The notes below the pieces were generated by a model that worked only from the letters and a program-made list of their open reading frames with translations, made no database searches and had not been told where the DNA came from. DNA of 33,568 bases, taken from NCBI GenBank assembly GCA_964629965.1, contig CAZVRZ010000055.1, positions 1-33,568 of the forward strand. The letters run 5' to 3'. The position numbers and the translations under genes were made by a program. The stretch comes from CAZVRZ01 sp964629965. Its GTDB lineage: Bacteria > Chloroflexota > Anaerolineae > Anaerolineales > UBA4823. Positions within the stretch are counted from its first letter, which is position 1, and each line of letters starts with the position of its first letter. Below, piece after piece: positions 24,256-30,541 of this stretch.

Positions 24256-24846
24256 ATGTTCCATGCCATCCGACCTGCTATCCTGGCGCGCATGAAGTAT
24301 CTAGAGCAGATCGATGCTCTTGATCGGATAGATGGTACACCTCGTTTACAACGCTTGCGCCAAATTCCGCCCGAAACGGGCCGGTTCTTGGCTTTGATGG
24401 CCGCCTCTGCTCCGGAAGGCGATTATATCGAGATCGGCACTAGCGCTGGCTATTCTACGCTGTGGCTGGCATTGGCGTGTGAAATGCTGGGGCGTTCCAT
24501 AACCACCTTCGAAATCTTACCGGAAAAGGTTCAGTTGGCGCAGGAGACCTTTCGAGCTGCCCAGGTAGAAAATATTGTGCGCCTGGTGGAGGGCGACGCC
24601 CGCCGTTACCTGGCGGAATACAGTCAGGTCGCATTCTGTTTTCTGGATGCGGAAAAAGAAATCTATGGCGATTGTTACGAGATTGTCATTCCGCGCCTGG
24701 TCAAAGGCGGCTATCTGGTGGCTGATAATGCGATCAACCACCGTGATGTATTGCGACCTGTTTTGGAGCGCGCTTTGGCGGACGAGCGCATCGACGCCAT
24801 GATTGCCCCGATTGGCAAAGGGGAGTTGTTTTGCCGTAGAATTTAG
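24256..24846 (+). CDS. O-methyltransferase, SAM-dependent (COG4122-like)
   Basis: A 196-aa class I methyltransferase. Motif I reads YIEIGTSAGYSTLWLA and a post-I acidic residue lies in TTFEILPEK. VRLVEGDARRYL and FCFLDAEKEIYGDCYE carry the metal-binding Asp region of catechol-type O-methyltransferases, and LVADNAINH completes the active site. ATG 24256 has GGAGG with good spacing. The substrate is unknown. It lies between the APH(6)-like gene and the solute-binding-like gene and probably has its own promoter in 24138-24255, where I see no certain boxes. A CGTCGA/TCGACG inverted repeat lies at 24194-24211. Confidence 0.9.
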   Translation: MFHAIRPAILARMKYLEQIDALDRIDGTPRLQRLRQIPPETGRFLALMAASAPEGDYIEIGTSAGYSTLWLALACEMLGRSITTFEILPEKVQLAQETFRAAQVENIVRLVEGDARRYLAEYSQVAFCFLDAEKEIYGDCYEIVIPRLVKGGYLVADNAINHRDVLRPVLERALADERIDAMIAPIGKGELFCRRI

Positions 24847-24857
24847 CGGGATTGGGT

Positions 24858-24863
24858 TATAAT
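24858..24863 (+). promoter_or_regulatory. Consensus -10 box before the solute-binding-like gene
   Basis: A perfect TATAAT lies 37 bases before the ATG at 24901, with no clear -35. AAGGAGA precedes the start codon. Confidence 0.45.
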
Positions 24864-24900
24864 TTACGGTGAGTTTCTCTTTTTCTGGTAAGGAGATATT

Positions 24901-26094
24901 ATGCCTCCAATTGAACTCAGTATTTGCCAGAACCAATGGCAAACCACCCTTGATCTGGAAAATGTGCTTAAGCCTTTCAACGCTGCACAGAGAGCCGATG
25001 CACGCGTGCAGATCCATCCATTGCTGTGGGAAGATTATCGCCAAGAGTTGACCTGGTATGCCATCCACAGCCAGGGGCCGGATGTTTCCCAGGTGGGAGC
25101 CCCGGTGGTCTACGATCTGGCGGTGATGAACGCTTTGCGCCCATTCACTCGGCGGGATATCGCTCAATTGGGTGGACAGGGGATATTTACTCAGGTGACC
25201 TGGGATATTGCCCAGCTGCTCGGCGATGAAACCATCTGGTCATTGCCCTGGTATTCGGATGCGCGCGCTATCCTGTTCTGGCGCGATATGCTGGAAAAAG
25301 CAGGCGTTGATCCCGAAATGGCTTTTCAGAGTTTTGACCAGGTAGAAACTACTATGGAAAAGCTGCAAGCTTCGGGTGTGGCTGTGCCCTGGACGCTGCC
25401 TACCGCCACCCGCCTGGGTGTATTGCAAAGCGCTGTATCCTGGCTGTGGGGTGCAGGTGGTGAAATCATGTCACCGGATGGAAAGAAGCCGTTGTTCACC
25501 GAGCCGGCTGCCCTGAACGGCCTGAGGCATTACTTTGGCCTGCGGCGCTTTTTGTCTGCCGAGACGCCCCTGCTTGTCGAGCAGCAGTCTATGACCAGTT
25601 TTCTCCAACGCCAGGCGGCTGTCACCATGGCGAATTCGCAGTTGGCAAAAAACATTCTACAGAACTCTCCAGACCTGGCTCCTCACCTGGGGGTTGCTCT
25701 GCCACCTGGACCGCCGTACGTGGGCGGTTCCAGCCTGGTGATTTGGAAGCATGCTCGTCGTGAACTCCAGGCAGTTCAATTAGTGCAGTTCTTGCTTAGC
25801 CAGCAGGCGCAGCTCGACTACTGCCGCGTCTCCGGTGATCTGCCCGTTCGTCGCGATACGTTGTCGCAGCCTCCGTTCATCGACCACCCGGTCTACAGCG
25901 TCTTTGTCAAAGCGATTGAACATGGCCGCATCTTCCCTGTTTTCCGAATGTCGGGCCTGGTTGAAGAACGCCTGGCGTCAGCCCTGGGCCAGGTTTGGGC
26001 TGAACTGGTGAATAACCCTTCTGCCAACCTGGATGAGGTATTGGAGCGCCTGCTAAAATCGGCCGCGGCGCGCATCACCAATTTACTGGTATAA
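24901..26094 (+). CDS. Solute-binding-protein-like protein without an export signal
   Basis: A 397-aa protein with the fold pattern of ABC sugar-binding proteins. It has ELTWYAIHSQGPDVSQVG near the N-terminus, WSLPWYSDARAILFWRDMLEKAG, a Trp-rich hinge (SWLWGAGGEIMSPDGK), AAVTMANSQLAKNI, and PYVGGSSLVIWKHARRELQAVQLVQFLLS. It starts at MPPIELSICQNQW with no signal peptide or lipobox. A TAA in frame 12-10 bases before the ATG rules out an upstream extension, and AAGGAGA gives a good start. No permease or ATPase gene is adjacent. It may be a cytosolic ligand-binding protein, an intracellular regulator or a transporter relic; the sequence does not decide. Confidence 0.8.
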   Translation: MPPIELSICQNQWQTTLDLENVLKPFNAAQRADARVQIHPLLWEDYRQELTWYAIHSQGPDVSQVGAPVVYDLAVMNALRPFTRRDIAQLGGQGIFTQVTWDIAQLLGDETIWSLPWYSDARAILFWRDMLEKAGVDPEMAFQSFDQVETTMEKLQASGVAVPWTLPTATRLGVLQSAVSWLWGAGGEIMSPDGKKPLFTEPAALNGLRHYFGLRRFLSAETPLLVEQQSMTSFLQRQAAVTMANSQLAKNILQNSPDLAPHLGVALPPGPPYVGGSSLVIWKHARRELQAVQLVQFLLSQQAQLDYCRVSGDLPVRRDTLSQPPFIDHPVYSVFVKAIEHGRIFPVFRMSGLVEERLASALGQVWAELVNNPSANLDEVLERLLKSAAARITNLLV

Positions 26095-26106
26095 ATGGAT
26101 CGTGGG

Positions 26107-26159
26107 AATTGGCGCTATCACATGGAATAACATGTCAATGTGATAGCGCCAATTTTTTT
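26107..26159 (+). terminator. Strong Rho-independent terminator
   Basis: A 17-bp perfect stem (26107-26123 with 26138-26154) with a 14-base loop runs into seven T (26153-26159). It ends the solute-binding-like gene and lies just before the stop of the converging nitroreductase gene. Confidence 0.93.
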
Positions 26160-26163
26160 CGAT

Positions 26164-26739
26164 TCACGCTGCTCGACTTACTTCACTGAGTGTTTTACGC
26201 GGCCTTGCAGCAGGGCTTTCGTCTGCATAACCAAAGGATACTGCCGCGATCATTTCGCCTTCCTCGCCCAGCCATTGACACAATTCCTCATAGGCGTAAA
26301 GGGTATCGCAAATCCACAATGAACCAAGGCCCAGGTCTTGCGCAGCTAACAACATATTTTGGATGGCGGCGCCGATCGATTGGATGTTGACCACGTCATC
26401 GAACATTTGATTAACGGAATGTTCGATCCAGGGTCGTATGCCTTCTGGATTGAAGACAAAAATAGTGACGGGTGCTTGTTCCATAACCCTGACTGACCAT
26501 TCACAACTGCCCAGGTCTTCTCCATCGGCTTTGGCTGTGACGATTTTCTCGCGCATGATCTGTATCATTTCGGCTCGTTTATCGCCCTTGACGATGACGA
26601 AGCGCCAGGGCTGCCGGTTCTTGCCTGATGGGGCCTGGATGGCTGCCGTCAGGATGATTTGGATCATCTCATCTCGTAGGGGGGTATCCTTGAATCTCCG
26701 GATGCTTCGCCGGGCGGCAATTGCCTCAAGTGTGTTCAT
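26164..26739 (-). CDS. Nitroreductase-family flavoprotein
   Basis: A 191-aa protein of the FMN-dependent nitroreductase family. The FMN phosphate motif RRSIRRFKDTP (about 10-20), the APSGKNRQPWRFVIV motif (about 36-50) and a C-terminal GYADESPAARPRK are in the expected order. These enzymes use NAD(P)H to reduce nitroaromatics, quinones or flavins. The natural substrate is unknown. AAAGGA lies six bases before the ATG. It follows the acyltransferase gene by 12 bases and is probably cotranscribed with it. Confidence 0.93.
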   Translation of the reverse strand: MNTLEAIAARRSIRRFKDTPLRDEMIQIILTAAIQAPSGKNRQPWRFVIVKGDKRAEMIQIMREKIVTAKADGEDLGSCEWSVRVMEQAPVTIFVFNPEGIRPWIEHSVNQMFDDVVNIQSIGAAIQNMLLAAQDLGLGSLWICDTLYAYEELCQWLGEEGEMIAAVSFGYADESPAARPRKTLSEVSRAA

Positions 26740-26751
26740 GGTTTTCCTTTC

Positions 26752-27948
26752 TTACAATTTATTGGGCTGCCAATAGGGTTGAGCGCCCCATTCCTGCGGC
26801 GGGTGGAACATCAGGCCGGGCAAGTCAAAAATTTCACCGCCATTCTCGAGCCAGTCCAACACTGCCCGGCGTAAAGAAGTGTCGCGCGGGGCGGTCTGGC
26901 GGTCGGGATATTTTTCACCGAACACGAAGGTCCATAAAAAGCCCACATTGCCTGCAAAGGGGTACAAGTAAAATTCCCTTTGGAACTTGACCAGGTTGCT
27001 CTCCGGGGACAAGAACTGCTGCAGCTGCGGGGTAAACATCCAGGTGTGACAATACAATGCTTTGAACGGGCGAGTAGGGAAGACGCGCCCAAAAAACTCC
27101 ATTGCCTGGGCATACGAGGCGCTGCATGTCTCGGCATTGAGAGGATCTTTGCGTGGAATGTGCAAGTCGAGCACCATATCGCCCTTACGCAGAATGATAT
27201 CCCACTGCGTGGCAGGCAGCCAGACCGGGGGTTTTTGTACTCGCCCATCCGGCAAAACCGGATAACCGCTCCAGCCATTGGGGGTGACCAAAAAAGTTGG
27301 CCGCCAGGAGCCTGCCCCCTCAGGAGTCTTTTCCTCATCGGATTGGCCGGCGCCCCAGGCGTAGCCATCTGGCCGCAAGGGCTGCCGGGGATCTGCGAGA
27401 AGTAATGGCGAAGGCAGCGGCGCGGGACCGGCGCCCTGGCTGCTGCGATAACGAAAGGCCGTCACTCCCCCTTCAAAGGGGGCTAGCATATACTGCATTC
27501 GCCCCAGGCGGAATAGCTCGCAAGCCAGGTGGCGCCAGATCCAGGCAAATTGAGCATAACCCCAATGGCCGTGCAGGTCATAATAGTCTTCCATATAGAA
27601 GCGGAAATCGAGCATGGTCGCCTTGAAAATTTCCATGCTAATGTCCAGTTTCTGGTAAGTTTGCCAGCTAAAAGGCAGCGCCGAGAGATGGGCCAGCAGA
27701 TAGAACAGCGAAGTGCGTTCTCCCATTTGGGCTTGTACCGCCGTGTCGAATGGCAAGGGCGCCCACTCGCGCTGCCATTCGCCGCACCGCGCCGTTTTTT
27801 CATGGAAAGCAGCAAAAATACTACGCAGTTCCTCGTCTGCGTTGATCTGCGTGGCTATTTCTTGGAGCGCAGCGACCGCTTGATCTGGAATTTCGATCAG
27901 GTCGCACCAGTAGGCAAGACGCTCGGGGGATAGAAGTTCGATATCCAT
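26752..27948 (-). CDS. NAT_N/GNAT_C-like acyltransferase-domain protein
   Basis: A 398-aa protein. It resembles the 'acyltransferase domain-containing' family with an N-terminal helical domain (about 1-165, including LFRLGRMQY) and a GNAT-like C-terminal domain. Features there are VLDLHIPRKDPLNAETC, ALYCHTWMFTPQLQQFLSPESNLVKFQREF and a closing FGEKYPD region. The assignment is from recall of motif pattern and is moderately sure. The acyl donor and acceptor are unknown. There is no Shine-Dalgarno, and a -10-like TAGAAT lies six bases before the ATG, so the message may be leaderless. It is followed closely by the nitroreductase gene. Confidence 0.7.
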   Translation of the reverse strand: MDIELLSPERLAYWCDLIEIPDQAVAALQEIATQINADEELRSIFAAFHEKTARCGEWQREWAPLPFDTAVQAQMGERTSLFYLLAHLSALPFSWQTYQKLDISMEIFKATMLDFRFYMEDYYDLHGHWGYAQFAWIWRHLACELFRLGRMQYMLAPFEGGVTAFRYRSSQGAGPAPLPSPLLLADPRQPLRPDGYAWGAGQSDEEKTPEGAGSWRPTFLVTPNGWSGYPVLPDGRVQKPPVWLPATQWDIILRKGDMVLDLHIPRKDPLNAETCSASYAQAMEFFGRVFPTRPFKALYCHTWMFTPQLQQFLSPESNLVKFQREFYLYPFAGNVGFLWTFVFGEKYPDRQTAPRDTSLRRAVLDWLENGGEIFDLPGLMFHPPQEWGAQPYWQPNKL

Positions 27949-27954
27949 GAGACG

Positions 27955-27960
27955 ATTCTA
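27955..27960 (-). promoter_or_regulatory. -10 box of a leaderless promoter for the acyltransferase-like gene
   Basis: On the minus strand TAGAAT is followed by six bases (CGTCTC) and the ATG at 27948. No Shine-Dalgarno lies between. Confidence 0.4.
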
Positions 27961-27994
27961 CCGCGCCCGCGCGAGAAATGCAAAATCCGTTCGC

Positions 27995-28990
27995 TTATCG
28001 TAAGCCAATCTTCTTGGCTATCTCCAGCATTCGACCCGGATTGATCAAAACCTGGCGCGCTTTGACAACATCCAGCTCACCCCGTCTCGCCAAGTGCAAG
28101 AGAATTGCCCAAGGAGTATTCCCAATTTCAACTGCATAGGCTTGGGCTTGTTTGCGAGGCGCCAGGTTCTCAAAGCCGGGCTGTTCGTGCAGGCGGGCCA
28201 ATACTCGTTTGTTTTCCTCTGCCGCCAGGTCGAGCATCTCGCGCAAGATACCTTCGCTTTCCTCGTCCCAGGGAAGGATAGTGACTTCAGCCTTGGGTTT
28301 CCTTGGGCGACTGGGATCCGTTCGGCGATGCTCCTTGCGTACGAAGTACCAGTAATCGCCACGGCTGGGCGTCGAGATTATGGTGAAATCGGGCAAGATC
28401 AACCCGGTGAGTGTTTTACCGTGCACACAACTGGTATCCAGGCCAAAGATGCGTTCCTGGTAAACAAAGGCCTGGCCGTTCTGTAGATAATCATCATGGC
28501 CCACGATAACGGGCTTTTCGCCAGTGTAAAGCTCATACCAGGGGCGATCATACCGCCTGCGCAGGTGTTTATCGCCGCCCATCGTTCCGCACAAGACAAC
28601 GGGTAACTGTAATTCCAGTGGGATTCCCGGCTCTAAATACCCGTGTACCAGGATTGCCTCGGGCAGTTCCAGATAGAGGGGCAAAGCGCCCATCCAGTCA
28701 ACTGCCTCGCAGTAGGCGTCTCCGAGTTGGCTGCGGGTAATGATTTGAGATAATGATAGCTTTACTTCACCACGCGCAGCTCGCACGTGTTTGCGCTCGT
28801 GGTTGCCCATCAGGGTACGGGTCTTCGGCTGATGCCTGAAAAAATTAAGGATCTGCGGCGTATCCGGTCCGCGATCGACGATATCGCCGGTCGCGATCAG
28901 CACATCGCCTTCGGAAAGGCCAGACTTTTCTATCAGTTCCTGAAGCTCAGTATAACAGCCGTGGATATCGCCTACGATCAATGTTTTCAT
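27995..28990 (-). CDS. Calcineurin-like metallophosphoesterase (PPP/ApaH-like) with C-terminal extension
   Basis: A 331-aa protein. The metal-site motifs are complete: GDIHG (7-11), GDIVDRG (35-41) and GNHE (62-65), then VHGY and GHDDY for the remaining His ligands. This is the PPP-phosphatase/ApaH group, which acts on phosphoproteins or dinucleoside polyphosphates. After about residue 215 there is an extra, charged, largely helical part of about 110 residues (RRTDPSRPRKPKAE, then LHEQPGFENLAPRKQAQ and GRMLEIAKKIG) not present in simple ApaH proteins. The start has only weak ribosome-site character; an AT-rich TAATAAT lies about 12 bases upstream. Confidence 0.88.
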   Translation of the reverse strand: MKTLIVGDIHGCYTELQELIEKSGLSEGDVLIATGDIVDRGPDTPQILNFFRHQPKTRTLMGNHERKHVRAARGEVKLSLSQIITRSQLGDAYCEAVDWMGALPLYLELPEAILVHGYLEPGIPLELQLPVVLCGTMGGDKHLRRRYDRPWYELYTGEKPVIVGHDDYLQNGQAFVYQERIFGLDTSCVHGKTLTGLILPDFTIISTPSRGDYWYFVRKEHRRTDPSRPRKPKAEVTILPWDEESEGILREMLDLAAEENKRVLARLHEQPGFENLAPRKQAQAYAVEIGNTPWAILLHLARRGELDVVKARQVLINPGRMLEIAKKIGLR

Positions 28991-29054
28991 ACACTCGCCC
29001 TATTATTACCCATACCCTCGAATTCGTTGTATAACGTTTCGGTTCCGGCGCGCC

Positions 29055-30350
29055 TCACTCCGTTTTCTTATTTCGGATCGTCAGTAAGGGAATGACTGCC
29101 AGCAATACCATCACGCCCGCTACCTGGAACAAAAGGGGGGTGGGAATGTATCCGGGCTTGCCATCCAGCACGGTAGCCAAGCCATACGTTGATGCCAGCC
29201 AGCCTCCGATCAGTGAGCCGGGGATCATTGTAAAAGCCACATTAAACAAAATGTAATATCCAGCAAATTGGCCTCTCTTCTCTTCCGGAAAAAGATCGCG
29301 TGTCCAAGTGGTGGTGGAGATTGTCCAGGCGGCAAAAGGAGCCAACCACAAAATGCCACCCAGGATCAGCAGCGGCAGGTTTTTCCCCATTGAAAAGACG
29401 ATCAATCCGATTGCTTCCAGGAAGACCGACAGGATTGCTACCGGGCGTCTTCCCCAGCGGTCCACCAACAATCCGATCGGGTAAGAGGCTCCAATCCCAC
29501 CTACCAGGATGCAGATGCCCACCACGATAGAGGATTCCACCATCGAGAGCCGTACATAATGCTGCAGGTAGATCATGAGATAGGAGAAGAACACGTTGAT
29601 CCCCAACATGAAGAGCGTCAATGCGATCATGATCTTGAAAAAATCGCCATTCTCCTTCAAACTAGAAAATTGGAAGGTGCTGGCGATCTGCCGCCAATAT
29701 GTACCCTTCGGCGGCTCGGTCTCGGCTTCTTCGCTCAGGAATGGCGTGCATACCAATCCGATGATGGCCGTGATCCCGCCGATGATGTAAAAGAACCAGT
29801 AGTACCCCACTGCTGCTATGATGAAGCCTGCGCCACCATAAATCACCAAAAAAGCGATCCATTTCATGATCTCAAGCGAACCTACTATCCGTCCACGGTT
29901 GGCGTCTGTGGTCACATCGGTCACATAGGCGCTGAGGGCGCCATCGTTGGCAGTCGCACCGAAGAAGGTCAGGATGCTGTCAAACAGGATGGCAACGAAT
30001 ATGCCCATCGCGATCGGCTGGAATTTGGCTGCCAATGGAAAAAGTGCAGTCACGATTCCCCAGGCGATATACCCCACCAAGATGTATGGGCGGCGCTTTC
30101 CCCAGCGCGAACGCGTGCGATCGCTCAGCGTTCCCATAAAGATCGTGGTAAGTGTAGAAACCACTGCTGTGGTAGCTACCATCCAGGAAACGGCTCGCGG
30201 GTCTGGTGTAATTTTGTCGTACATAAAGGTATTGAAAAACTGGTTTTCCACGGCCCAGGCCAGTTGCCCAACCAGCCCGAGCAGCATGAGCATTCCCCAG
30301 GTTTTCTGGGTAAGCAGCGGGTGTTTCTTTTTTGCGTTGGCTTCATTCAT
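29055..30350 (-). CDS. MFS transporter, SLC45/GPH-like
   Basis: A 431-aa protein with 12 predicted membrane helices. The loop after helix 2 reads GTLSDRTRSRWGKRRPYILVG, a form typical of SLC45-type sucrose/H+ symporters and GPH relatives. A second copy of the MFS loop occurs as GLLVDRWGRRPVAI. A sugar or glycoside substrate is likely by family. ATG 30350 is chosen because GAGGAG lies seven bases before it; the frame stays open to 30407 without such a site. It is divergent from the large protease gene at 30542. A TAGAAT (minus strand, 30406-30411) could be its -10. Confidence 0.88.
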   Translation of the reverse strand: MNEANAKKKHPLLTQKTWGMLMLLGLVGQLAWAVENQFFNTFMYDKITPDPRAVSWMVATTAVVSTLTTIFMGTLSDRTRSRWGKRRPYILVGYIAWGIVTALFPLAAKFQPIAMGIFVAILFDSILTFFGATANDGALSAYVTDVTTDANRGRIVGSLEIMKWIAFLVIYGGAGFIIAAVGYYWFFYIIGGITAIIGLVCTPFLSEEAETEPPKGTYWRQIASTFQFSSLKENGDFFKIMIALTLFMLGINVFFSYLMIYLQHYVRLSMVESSIVVGICILVGGIGASYPIGLLVDRWGRRPVAILSVFLEAIGLIVFSMGKNLPLLILGGILWLAPFAAWTISTTTWTRDLFPEEKRGQFAGYYILFNVAFTMIPGSLIGGWLASTYGLATVLDGKPGYIPTPLLFQVAGVMVLLAVIPLLTIRNKKTE

Positions 30351-30541
30351 GGTGGCGCTCCTCTTATTCATCAGCTGTTGTTCAACACTGGTACGGCTGC
30401 AGCGCATTCTAACATGGTTTTCGTCGCAAATGCACCGGCATCAGGCGAAACGTTTCTGTACATTCCCCTGTCCCAATATTGCATCTTCCCTTTTCCTTTA
30501 AAAAGCGCGATGATCTAATTATGCGCCATAGGAGGTGAAAC

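Noticed and set aside
23202..26094. Resistance or biosynthetic island
   Set aside because: No transposase, integrase, attachment site or change in base composition is evident; the three genes differ in promoter and show no common pathway.
29559..30518. 319-codon open frame on the plus strand
   Set aside because: Antisense to the MFS gene; its His/Asp-rich product looks like a reverse-frame artefact.
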